DNA of 64,000 nt from DAITPV01 sp050692555 (GTDB taxonomy: Bacteria; Actinomycetota; UBA4738; CALAEC01): contig JBOGVS010000001.1 of assembly GCA_050692555.1 (NCBI GenBank), forward strand, positions 62,001-126,000, in the 5' to 3' direction. Shown one piece after another: positions 26,656 through 34,317 of the stretch. Each line of letters begins with the position of its first letter. Position 1 is the stretch's first letter. Position numbers and translations under genes: made by a program. The notes under the pieces are model-generated. The model saw only the letters and a program-made list of their open reading frames with translations, searched no databases and had not been told where the DNA came from.

Positions 26656-27873
26656 CTACCCTCTTCCTCCCGATTGAGATCGGTGGTGGAGGACACCTCC
26701 CACCACCACCTCGGCCACGGGGTTGTGGCCGGGTCGATAGGGGATCATCCGGGGGTCCGGGGCGTCCAGGACCAGCAGGTCGGCACGATTCCCCGGGACC
26801 AGGGAGCCCACCCGGTCGTGCAGCCCCAGGACCCACGCCGCGTTGACCGTGGCCGCCAGCAGGGCCTCGGCCGGTGGGAGGCGGTACAAGGCGCAGCCCA
26901 GAGTGATGGCCTCCGGCATCGACAGCACCGGCGAGGTCCCCGGGTTCAGGTCGGTGGCCACCGCGATGGCCGCGCCGGCTTCGCGGAGCTCCGCCACGGG
27001 GGGTCGGGACTCGCCGAGCAGCAGGGTAGAGGCGGGGAGAAGGACGGCCATGGTGTCGCCGCCGCCGAGTGCTCGAACGCCTCCGGTGTCGGTGTGGTTG
27101 AGATGGTCGGCGCTCCGAGCCCCCAATCGGGCCGCCGCCTCCGCGGCGCCGGAGGGTCCCAGCTGGTCGGCGTGGCACCGGAGGGGGAGCCCGTGCGTCG
27201 CGGCCGCTTCGGCCACTCGCTCCAGATCCGCCACGGTGAACGCGATGTCCTCCACGTACACGTCCACGGCGTCGGCCAGGCCTCCCGCGGCCGCGGCGGG
27301 GATCAGCTCCGTGCATACGGCGTCGACCCATTCCTCGGATGTGCCACCGGACGGCACCGCGTGGCACCCGAGGAGCGTCACCGTGACGGTCTGGGGAACT
27401 TCGTCGGCCAGCCGACGGGCCAGGCGCGCCTGTCGCAGCTCGGTCTCCACCGAAAGCCCGTAGCCGGTCTTCATCTCCACGGCGGTGGTGCCGTGGGTCA
27501 GCATCTCCTCGAGCAGTGGTCTGCAGAACGCCAGCACGTCATCGTCGGAGGCTTCGGCCAGCATCCGGGCGCTCCGAAGGATGCCGCCCTGCTCGCCGTA
27601 CCGGGCGCCGCCCAGCCGGTCCTCGTACTCGTCGTCCCGCCACCCGAAGAACGGGAGGTGAGTGTGGCAGTCGACGAAGCCCGGCACCACGGCTCGCCCG
27701 GAGGCGTCCTCGTCGATGGGGCCGTCCCAGCCGGCGCGGTGGCCCGCGTACGTGATCGTTTCGTCCTCCCACGCCACCACCGCGTCGCGAACGATCTCCG
27801 GTGTGGCCGGAGACCGGACCGGGAGATCGGCCGATCGGGCGGTGACCAGGGTCGAACAGCCCAGTGCCGGCAT
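26656..27873 (-). CDS. hutI: imidazolonepropionase
   Basis: 405 aa amidohydrolase. Metal site H70/H72 in GFVDCHTHLPFFGWR, substrate region EMKTGYGLSVETELR (family EIKSGYGL), LLGCHAVP, CHADQLG and the final metal Asp in VATDLNPGTSP. Opens the imidazolone ring to formiminoglutamate in histidine degradation. No hutH, hutU or hutG is in the window, so the pathway must be completed elsewhere or the enzyme acts on a related substrate. It leads the operon with the two GSDH propellers; a 226-base divergent gap separates it from the GAF gene. Confidence 0.85.
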   Translation of the reverse strand: MPALGCSTLVTARSADLPVRSPATPEIVRDAVVAWEDETITYAGHRAGWDGPIDEDASGRAVVPGFVDCHTHLPFFGWRDDEYEDRLGGARYGEQGGILRSARMLAEASDDDVLAFCRPLLEEMLTHGTTAVEMKTGYGLSVETELRQARLARRLADEVPQTVTVTLLGCHAVPSGGTSEEWVDAVCTELIPAAAAGGLADAVDVYVEDIAFTVADLERVAEAAATHGLPLRCHADQLGPSGAAEAAARLGARSADHLNHTDTGGVRALGGGDTMAVLLPASTLLLGESRPPVAELREAGAAIAVATDLNPGTSPVLSMPEAITLGCALYRLPPAEALLAATVNAAWVLGLHDRVGSLVPGNRADLLVLDAPDPRMIPYRPGHNPVAEVVVGGVLHHRSQSGGRG

Positions 27874-27964
27874 CGAGAACTAGTCCTTTCGGGCTACCTG
27901 GAAATGACCCCGCCGGGCCATTCCCTTCCCTCGCTGTTCCGGCAATGATAGGGGCGAAAAGAAG

Positions 27965-28061
27965 CCCGCCGACTTAGGCGGGAGAAGCGGCACCTCGAGA
28001 GGGCGCTCGGGTGCTGCATGCGCCAGGAGGGGGATTCGCGGGCAGTCCCCCTCTGGCTTTT
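27965..28061 (+). promoter_or_regulatory. structured leader with three hairpins and a U tract
   Basis: Three consecutive stems: CCCGCC/GGCGGG (27965-27982); GCGGCACC-CGAG paired with CTCG-GGTGCTGC (27987-28017, about 12 pairs, one bulge); GCCAG-AGGGGGA paired with TCCCCCT-CTGGC (28022-28057), followed by TTTT. The last is a typical intrinsic terminator but lies 39 bases before the GTG of the GAF gene with no plus-strand gene upstream, so it fits an attenuator or riboswitch. I could not match it to a known class. A possible -10 (ATGATA near 27945) precedes it. Confidence 0.55.
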
Positions 28062-28099
28062 CCCGAAGCTTTTCCCACCTGCACTACACTCCCTTGTCC

Positions 28100-28492
28100 G
28101 TGGACCTCCACGTGATCGACCGGATCGTGGAGCGGCTATCCAGGGAAGAGCGCTTCGACTGGGTAGGCGTGTACCTGATCGAGGGCGACACCCTGGTTCT
28201 GGGCCCGTTCCGGGGCCCGAACCCCGTGGGCCACGAGCGGATCCCCGTGGGCGAGGGGGTCTGCGGGACGGTGGCGGTCTCCCGGTCCACCGAAGTGGTG
28301 CCCGACGTCTCCCGGCGCGAGGGCCACATCCAATGCTTCATCGGCACTCGCTCGGAGGTGGTCGCACCCATCGAGCGGGACGGCTCCGTCCTGGGCGTCC
28401 TGGACGTCGACTCCGACACGCTCGACGCGTTCGGGGAACGGGAGGTCGAGCTGGTGCAGGAGGCTGCCGCCGAGATCGCCGCCCGGGCTTAG
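28100..28492 (+). CDS. GAF protein, free methionine-(R)-sulfoxide reductase-like
   Basis: 130 aa from GTG. WVGVYLIEGDTLVLGPFRG, IPVGEGVCGTVA, EGHIQC and SEVVAPI...GVLDVDS follow the MsrC/fRMsr fold, which reduces free Met-R-sulfoxide. C55 and C79 correspond to Cys94 and the catalytic Cys118 of the E. coli enzyme. The position of Cys84 (KIAC) is replaced (GPNPVGH) and the Asp after the catalytic Cys is Phe. One resolving Cys remains, so activity is possible but not certain. Preceded by the structured leader; seven bases separate it from the MFS gene. Confidence 0.7.
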   Translation: MDLHVIDRIVERLSREERFDWVGVYLIEGDTLVLGPFRGPNPVGHERIPVGEGVCGTVAVSRSTEVVPDVSRREGHIQCFIGTRSEVVAPIERDGSVLGVLDVDSDTLDAFGEREVELVQEAAAEIAARA

Positions 28493-28498
28493 GGCGGC

Positions 28499-29749
28499 GT
28501 GGCCGCCCCCCCGCCGGGATCGCTGCGCGAGGTGATCGGAGACCCGGCCGTCCGAGTGGCGGTGGGGGTCACGGTGATCGTCATGCTGGGGTTCGGGCTC
28601 ATCGTCCCCACCCTCCCGTTGTTCGCCCGATCGTTCGGGGTCGGACGGACGGAAGTCGGCCTGCTCAACGCGGCGTTCGGTGTGGCCCGGCTGATCACCG
28701 ACCTGGGGGCCGGACCGATGGTCGGACGTCTGGGTGAGCGCCACTCGGCCACCCTGGGTACGGTCGTGGTGGGGGTCTCATCCGCGCTCTCCGCTGTGGC
28801 TCCTTCGTTCGGCTTCCTGGTCCTGTTTCGGAGCCTGGGAGGGGCGGGCTCCTCGCTCCTGTTCGTGGCGCTGATGAGCTACCTGCTGCGATCGGTCGAT
28901 CCGGGGCGGATGGCCAGGGCCATGAGCCTGTTCGTGTCCTCGTTCCTCCTGGGGACGGTTCTGGGGCAGCCCATCGGCGGGCTGATCGCCGAGTGGTTCG
29001 GGCTGGCCGCCCCGCTGTGGTTCTACGCGGGGGCCTGTGGGATCTCCGCCCTCCTGATGCTCCGTTACCTCACCGGCGCCGGGGGAAGGGCATCCCCCCC
29101 GCCGCCCACCGACACCGCCGATGAGGTCCTCGCGGAGTCGGAGGGACCGGTCGCGGCCGGCTGGCGGCGAGCCCGGAAGCTTCTCCGAAGCCGTCCGTTC
29201 GTCACCGCGTTGGTGGCCAACGGCGTGATGTTCTGGCTCCTGGCGTCCGTCCGCCTGACGCTGGTCCCGCTGTTCGCCGGGGAGGAGGCTCACCTCTCGG
29301 AGTTCGGCATCGGGGTGGTCCTCGGAGCCGCGGCCGTGGGTCAGTTCGCGGTCGTTGGCTGGGCGGGGCGAGTGGCCGATCGGCGAGGACGGAAAACGGC
29401 GTTGGTCCCGGGGCTGGCCGGGCTCCTGGTGACCGTGGCGGTGATGGGGTGGGCGGTGGAGCCGTGGCTCCTGGCGGCCACTCTGGTGGCCATGGGGCTG
29501 TCCACGGGGTTCGCCGCGGTGGTGCCCGCCGCGGTGGTGGCCGACGTCACGCCGGGGCGGTCTTCGGCGTCTGCCGTGGGGGTGTTCAGGTTCGCGGGCG
29601 ACGTGGGGTTCGTCCTCGGCCCCGCGATCACCGGGCTGGCCGCCGACGTGTTGGGGTTCCGGGGGGCTTTCCTGCTGGCCGCTCTGCCGCTGGCCGGGGT
29701 GTTGGCCCTGGCGCTGCGCATGCCGGAGACGCTCGCGCGACATAGTTGA
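28499..29749 (+). CDS. MFS transporter
   Basis: 416 aa from GTG, about 12 predicted transmembrane helices in two bundles with a central cytoplasmic loop (SPPPPTDTADEVLAESEG). Loop 2-3 carries GPMVGRLGERHSA and loop 8-9 WAGRVADRRGRKTA, the repeated MFS motif A; FVLGPAITGLAADVLGFRGAF fits motif C-like export families. Probably a drug- or metabolite:proton antiporter. Co-transcribed with the GAF gene, so both may respond to the leader signal. Substrate unknown. Confidence 0.88.
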   Translation: MAAPPPGSLREVIGDPAVRVAVGVTVIVMLGFGLIVPTLPLFARSFGVGRTEVGLLNAAFGVARLITDLGAGPMVGRLGERHSATLGTVVVGVSSALSAVAPSFGFLVLFRSLGGAGSSLLFVALMSYLLRSVDPGRMARAMSLFVSSFLLGTVLGQPIGGLIAEWFGLAAPLWFYAGACGISALLMLRYLTGAGGRASPPPPTDTADEVLAESEGPVAAGWRRARKLLRSRPFVTALVANGVMFWLLASVRLTLVPLFAGEEAHLSEFGIGVVLGAAAVGQFAVVGWAGRVADRRGRKTALVPGLAGLLVTVAVMGWAVEPWLLAATLVAMGLSTGFAAVVPAAVVADVTPGRSSASAVGVFRFAGDVGFVLGPAITGLAADVLGFRGAFLLAALPLAGVLALALRMPETLARHS

Positions 29750-29837
29750 CGGCAGGCGGCGCGCGAATACGATTGCTTCGAACCCGTCCCGAGCCCGGCC
29801 CCGCGGGCGACCGGAGGATCGAGAGACCGAGGCCCGC

Positions 29838-30980
29838 ATGGACCCGACAAAGCCGGATGGACCTGAGGAGGAGGACCTCCGCGGCGCACGGCCGGAGCGG
29901 GTCATCGACCTGCGGGATGAAGCGGCCATCCCCCCCGAGATCGTCTTCGAAACAATCGGGCCCACGGCCCTCCCGCATGAGATCCGCATCGCCGCCCGCG
30001 AGGGAGCCGTGCCCCGGGACACCCTCGAGAACCTCCGGCAGGTATGGCCGTGGATCTGGGTCCTGCCCCACGCGGACATCCGGCGTATCCAACGGCTCCT
30101 GACCGAGTTCCCGGCGCACGTTCTGGTGCTGCCCCCTGAGCCGGACTCGGCTCCCCTGGCGGATGCGGCCCGCGGGGTGGCCTCCTCGATCCGGATCCTG
30201 GCCGCCACCGAGCCGGCGGTGGAGGTCCGGCGCGCCCCCGAGTGGGCCGCCCTGGCGATCCCCTCGGATGCGGCGCCTCCCCTGTGGGTTCTGGCCGTCC
30301 TGGCCCTGCGCGCCGTCCCGGAGGGCTCCGCTCGGTGGGGGTGGGTCCAGACGCTCCTGGGCGTGGTGGACAGTGCCCACCGTGGGCTACGGGGCGGCGG
30401 GCCCCCGGAGCGGGGCCACGTGGCGGGGTCCTTCGAGCTCGTGCTTCGGTTGGCCCTGGACGAGGCCGACCGGTCGCTGGAAGGGTTCGCCGGGCGTTCC
30501 TTCCGCGTGGCGGAGCTGTCGCGGAGGATCGCCGAGGCCATGCAGCTTCCTTCGCGCGAGGTGGAGGCGGCTCGCCTGGCCGGGCTGTTTCACGACCTGG
30601 GCATGCACCTGGTGACCTCGCCGGACATCCTGGGTCGCCCGGGACCGTTGGGCGAAGACGAGTGGAGCCTAGTCCGGTCCCACCCCGGCGCCTCGATGGT
30701 CGCGGCAGCCCCCCTGGGGAACCCCTCCGCGGGCGTGGCCATCCTCGACCACCACGAGCGCCTCGACGGCAGCGGCTATCCGCGGGGCAAGCGGGGCGAC
30801 GCGGTCACTCCGGCCACCCGGGTGGTGGCCGTGGCCGACGCGTTCGAAGCCATGACCCACCCGCGACCGCACCGTGCCGCCCTCGGATCCGGGGAGGCCG
30901 TTGAGGCCCTCCGCACGCAGGTCACCGAGGGCCGGCTGGACCGGGCCGCGGTGGAATCGCTGGCCACCCTGAACCGGTGA
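29838..30980 (+). CDS. HD-GYP-type phosphohydrolase
   Basis: 380 aa, no membrane segment. The first 200 residues are an unassigned sensory or regulatory region (VIDLRDEAAIPPEIVFETIG). From about residue 205 an HD domain shows ARLAGLFHDLGMHLV (HD), RSHPGASM, ILDHHERLDGSGYPRGKRGD (HH and GYP signature) and RVVAVADAFEAMTHPR. These are the metal and substrate residues of cyclic-di-GMP phosphodiesterases. The usual C-terminal helix is shortened. Likely lowers cyclic-di-GMP, though nucleotide specificity is unproven. Confidence 0.82.
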   Translation: MDPTKPDGPEEEDLRGARPERVIDLRDEAAIPPEIVFETIGPTALPHEIRIAAREGAVPRDTLENLRQVWPWIWVLPHADIRRIQRLLTEFPAHVLVLPPEPDSAPLADAARGVASSIRILAATEPAVEVRRAPEWAALAIPSDAAPPLWVLAVLALRAVPEGSARWGWVQTLLGVVDSAHRGLRGGGPPERGHVAGSFELVLRLALDEADRSLEGFAGRSFRVAELSRRIAEAMQLPSREVEAARLAGLFHDLGMHLVTSPDILGRPGPLGEDEWSLVRSHPGASMVAAAPLGNPSAGVAILDHHERLDGSGYPRGKRGDAVTPATRVVAVADAFEAMTHPRPHRAALGSGEAVEALRTQVTEGRLDRAAVESLATLNR

Positions 30981-31012
30981 AGGTCAGGGTCCGGAAGTAG
31001 TCGTCTCCTGGC

Positions 31013-32515
31013 TCACCCTCTGGGGAGCAGGGTGTCCCACCAGGGGTGCTTGTCCCGGCCGCCGGCGAGGTCCACATGGATGTGCTTGGCCTCGCGGTAC
31101 TCGTTGAAGCCGATGGTCCCGTGCTCCCGTCCAATCCCCGACTGCTTGTAGCCCCCGAACGGGTAGCGCGGGTTGATCATGTGGTAGTCGTTGATCCACA
31201 CGGTCCCTGTGCGCAGCCGTTCGGCGATCGATACCGCTCGGGGCACGTCCGCGGACCACACCGCCCCGGCCAGCCCGTAGATCGAGTCGTTGGCCAGACG
31301 CACCGCCTCGTCGTCGTCCTCGAACGGGATCACCACCAGGAGCGGGCCGAAGATCTCCTCCTGGGCCACCTTCATTCGGTTGTCCACGCCGGTGAGGATC
31401 GTGGGCCGGTAGTAGTAGCCGCCTTCGTGGCCCTCGACCACGGCCCGTTCTCCCCCCGTGGCCACCTCGGCGCTTTCGGAGCGGCCGATCTCCACGTATC
31501 GCTCCACGGTCTCCAGCTGGCTCTGGGCCACCACCGGGCCCAGGTCCGAGCCGGGGTCCAGCGCGGGGCCGACGGTCAGGTCGCCGGCTCGCTTGATCAG
31601 CGCGGCCAGGAATTCGTCCTCCAGCCCGCGCTGGAGGAACAGCCGGGTGCCGGCCGAGCACACCTGGCCCTGGTGGAAGAACACCCCCCACAGGACTCCG
31701 TCCACCGCGTAGTCGAAGTCCGCCGCGTCGGTGACGATCGACGGGGACTTCCCTCCCAGTTCCAGGGTGACCTTCTTCACGGTCCCCGAGGCCAGCTGCA
31801 TGATCCGCCGTCCCACCTCGGTGGAGCCCGTGAACGCCACCTTGTCGACCAGGGGGGAGTTCACCAGCTCTTCCCCGGCCGCCGCTCCCGGCCCCGGGAG
31901 GACGTTGACCACGCCTTCGGGGAGGCCCGCCTCCGAGCAGATGCGGCCGAGAGCGATCGAGGACAGCGGAGTATAGGAAGCGGGCTTCAGGATGACGGTG
32001 TTGCCCGCGGCGATGGCCGGAGCGATCTTCCACGCGGCCATCTGAAGCGGGAAGTTCCACGGGGTGATCCCCGCGCACACTCCGATGGGCTCGCGGCGGA
32101 GGTAGTTGTAGGAGATCGGCGAACGGGGGAGTGGCTCCTCGTTTTCCTCCCGAGCGGCCATGTCGGCGAATACCCGGAACGTGGAGATGGCCATCCCGAT
32201 GTCCGCGTTCTTGGCCTTGCGGATGGTGCCTCCGGAATCCCGGGACTCCATCTCCGCCAGCTCGCCGGCGGCCTTCTTGATCCCGTCGGCCACGGCCAGG
32301 AGGTGCCCGGCCCGCTCCCGCCCCTTCATCCCGGGCCACGGCCCTTCGTCGAAGGCTTTCCGAGCTGCTTCACCGGCCCGTCGCACGTCCTCGGCTCCGG
32401 CCCTGGCCACGGTGGCGAAGGCCTGGCCGCTGGAGGGGTCGATCGATTCGAACGTCTCGCCGGAGGCGGCGTCCACCAGGTCGCCGCCGATCACCAGTTG
32501 ATGGGTCTCGGTCAC
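31013..32515 (-). CDS. NAD(P)-dependent aldehyde dehydrogenase
   Basis: 500 aa, typical length. GTG at 32515 is preferred to the GTG just before it because AGGAGG then has normal spacing. PWNFPLQMAAWKIAPAIAAG, FTGSTEVGRRIM (nucleotide site), VTLELGGKSPSIV (general base Glu) and FFHQGQVCSAGTRLFLQ (catalytic Cys near residue 290) are all intact. Closest in style to betaine-aldehyde or phenylacetaldehyde dehydrogenases; substrate cannot be fixed. It stands alone on the minus strand, divergent from the trypsin-like gene, with -10-like TATAGA upstream. Confidence 0.9.
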   Translation of the reverse strand: MTETHQLVIGGDLVDAASGETFESIDPSSGQAFATVARAGAEDVRRAGEAARKAFDEGPWPGMKGRERAGHLLAVADGIKKAAGELAEMESRDSGGTIRKAKNADIGMAISTFRVFADMAAREENEEPLPRSPISYNYLRREPIGVCAGITPWNFPLQMAAWKIAPAIAAGNTVILKPASYTPLSSIALGRICSEAGLPEGVVNVLPGPGAAAGEELVNSPLVDKVAFTGSTEVGRRIMQLASGTVKKVTLELGGKSPSIVTDAADFDYAVDGVLWGVFFHQGQVCSAGTRLFLQRGLEDEFLAALIKRAGDLTVGPALDPGSDLGPVVAQSQLETVERYVEIGRSESAEVATGGERAVVEGHEGGYYYRPTILTGVDNRMKVAQEEIFGPLLVVIPFEDDDEAVRLANDSIYGLAGAVWSADVPRAVSIAERLRTGTVWINDYHMINPRYPFGGYKQSGIGREHGTIGFNEYREAKHIHVDLAGGRDKHPWWDTLLPRG

Positions 32516-32659
32516 CACGGTCCTCCTTCGGGAATTCCACTCAACTCTATACGTGGAGCCCGGCAGTGCTCGCTCTGGTGTAGACTTCGCCGGCGCCTGG
32601 GTCCTTACGCCCGAGGGCCGGCGTCGGGGGATCGGTCGGGCCCGACACGAGGAGGTGCC

Positions 32660-33496
32660 GTGAGACGGATCCGTTACGCCTCGTTGCTCATCTCTGCCGT
32701 GCTGCTGGCCGGGTTCTTCACCGCCGGGCCGGTGCGCGCGGGAGCGCTCTCCGGAGTGGGGGGATCGAAGTGGACCCTGGGAGGTGTCCCCTGCCGCCTC
32801 ATCGCGGTTCAGACTCAGGCCCCGCCCATCGGAGTGCTGGAGTCCTGCGACGGGGTTCGCCCTGGAGCCGTGGTCCAGAGCGACGCGGGTCAGTGCACGT
32901 TCAACTTCCTGTTCACGGGTAGCGACGGCCGGCGATACATCGGGACCGCGGGCCACTGCATCCTGGGAGCCGATGGTGAGCAGAGCTGGGCTCCCGGCTC
33001 GGGACCGGAGGCTCGAGACGCCAACGACCAGCGGATCGGCGAGTTCGCCTACGCGGTCCTCCAGGATCCCAAGGACTTCTCCCTGATCCGTCTCGACGCG
33101 AGCGTGCCGGCCAGCCCCCAGATGTGCCACTTCGGCGGACCGACAGGCATCAACCAAGACACCCCGGCGACCCCAGTGGTCCTGAACCACTTCGGCCAGG
33201 GCCTCGGCCTGGGGGCCACGGTCCCGGCCCGGACGGCGGTGGCCACCGCGATGCCGGACCCCGACCACGTGTACGCGGACGGGGCGATCATCTTCGGTGA
33301 CTCCGGCAGCGGGATCATCAGCGCCGACGGCCGCGCCGTGGGAGTCATCGTCACGGTGGGGCTTCACGCCGCCTCGATCGGCACCTCGGGCGTGGATGCC
33401 GGGGTGATGGGGATCACCCGCCTGGCGCCTCAGGTGGCCCGGGCCGAGCAGGTGCTGGGGATCGGCCTGACCTTGCAGACTGCGGCGCTCCTCTAA
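32660..33496 (+). CDS. secreted trypsin-like (S1) serine protease
   Basis: 278 aa from GTG with GAGGAGG five bases upstream. Signal peptide about 1-29 (LLISAVLLAGFFTAGPVRAG). Chymotrypsin-fold triad: H99 in YIGTAGHCIL, D139 in DPKDFSLIRLD, S215 in IIFGDSGSGII. Two Cys pairs are likely. No propeptide of the alpha-lytic type is obvious, so autoactivation differs from the streptogrisins. Substrate preference unknown. A long antisense reading across the aldehyde dehydrogenase gene is in the same frame and is not part of the protein. Confidence 0.88.
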   Translation: MRRIRYASLLISAVLLAGFFTAGPVRAGALSGVGGSKWTLGGVPCRLIAVQTQAPPIGVLESCDGVRPGAVVQSDAGQCTFNFLFTGSDGRRYIGTAGHCILGADGEQSWAPGSGPEARDANDQRIGEFAYAVLQDPKDFSLIRLDASVPASPQMCHFGGPTGINQDTPATPVVLNHFGQGLGLGATVPARTAVATAMPDPDHVYADGAIIFGDSGSGIISADGRAVGVIVTVGLHAASIGTSGVDAGVMGITRLAPQVARAEQVLGIGLTLQTAALL

Positions 33497-33514
33497 GGGA
33501 CGGCGGGGTTCTTC

Positions 33515-34210
33515 CTACGCGGGCGGCCCTTCGGGGCCGCCCGCGGCGCTTCGGAGGCCGGCCAGGAGCAGGTCGAGGCCGTGCTCGAACTCCGCCGCCG
33601 GGTCGCACTCGTGGAGGGCGGGGAGCATCTCGATCAGGTTGGCGAAGCGCTCCATCTCCTGGGCGGGGATGGCCCGGAGCATCTGCTCCATGTGGTCGGG
33701 GTCCTCGGCTTCGCGGCTCAGGAACCCGGCCACCTCGAGCATCACGTTCCCGACCACGAACCCCACAAGGGCGTGATAGCCGTGGATGGTGTCCTCCTGG
33801 GAGAGCCCTCCTCGGCGGAGGGTCTCCAGGGCTACCTCGAGGGGCCGGAGGGCGCGGAGATCGGTGATCGGCCCGGCCTTCTCACTGAACAGCGGGATGG
33901 ACCCCGGATGGCGGAGCAAGAGGTCCCGGAACCGGTGGGCCAGCTCGCGGGACCGCTCGATCCAGTCGCCCGGCGGCCCCTCGGGAAGCTCGAACTCGGC
34001 CAGCACCCGTTCCAGGACACCGGTGAGGATGGCTTCCTTCCCCTCGACGTGGTTGTACAGGGACATGGCCTCCACGCCGAGCTCCCGGCCCAGCCGGCGC
34101 ATGGTCACCGCCTCCAGACCCTCGGCATCGGATAGCCGCAAGGCCGCCTCGATGATCCGTTCCCGGGTGAGCGGCGCCCTTGCCGGCGCTTCGTTCACAG
34201 CCTGTTCCAC
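33515..34210 (-). CDS. TetR/AcrR family regulator of the MMPL gene
   Basis: 231 aa from GTG at 34210 (GGGAGGG directly upstream). A longer reading from 34267 runs through the operator region and is rejected. HTH: MRRLGRELGVEAMSLYNHVE (about residues 44-63), followed by a TetR_C-like domain (GYHALVGFVVGNVMLEVAGF). It is divergent from the MMPL transporter gene, with palindromic and direct repeats in the shared promoter, so it very likely represses the transporter and itself. Confidence 0.88.
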   Translation of the reverse strand: MEQAVNEAPARAPLTRERIIEAALRLSDAEGLEAVTMRRLGRELGVEAMSLYNHVEGKEAILTGVLERVLAEFELPEGPPGDWIERSRELAHRFRDLLLRHPGSIPLFSEKAGPITDLRALRPLEVALETLRRGGLSQEDTIHGYHALVGFVVGNVMLEVAGFLSREAEDPDHMEQMLRAIPAQEMERFANLIEMLPALHECDPAAEFEHGLDLLLAGLRSAAGGPEGPPA

Positions 34211-34219
34211 GGCCCTCCC

Positions 34220-34276
34220 TTGACAGGACTTACAGCGTACGTGTAGTCTCCCGTACACCGTAAGCATACACCGTAA
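34220..34276 (+). promoter_or_regulatory. promoter and TetR operator between tetR and mmpL
   Basis: TTGACA (34220-34225) and TAGTCT (34244-34249), 18 bases apart, point to mmpL. TACA-N7-TGTA (34231-34245) is a palindrome overlapping spacer and -10. TACACCGTAA occurs twice as a direct repeat (34254-34263, 34267-34276), 13 bases apart. The layout would let a TetR dimer block both divergent promoters. Confidence 0.6.
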
Positions 34277-34317
34277 ACCGCTCCATGGCCCGTGGGGCGG
34301 TCGAGCGAGGAGGAGCG

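Noticed and set aside
25521..26696. Long N-terminal extension of the GSDH paralogue A frame
   Set aside because: It is out-of-frame translation of paralogue B (for example fragments around GDGER...) and has no start context.
31046..32659. Plus-strand frame joined upstream to the trypsin-like protease
   Set aside because: Antisense to the aldehyde dehydrogenase; the real protease has GTG, ribosome site and signal peptide at 32660.
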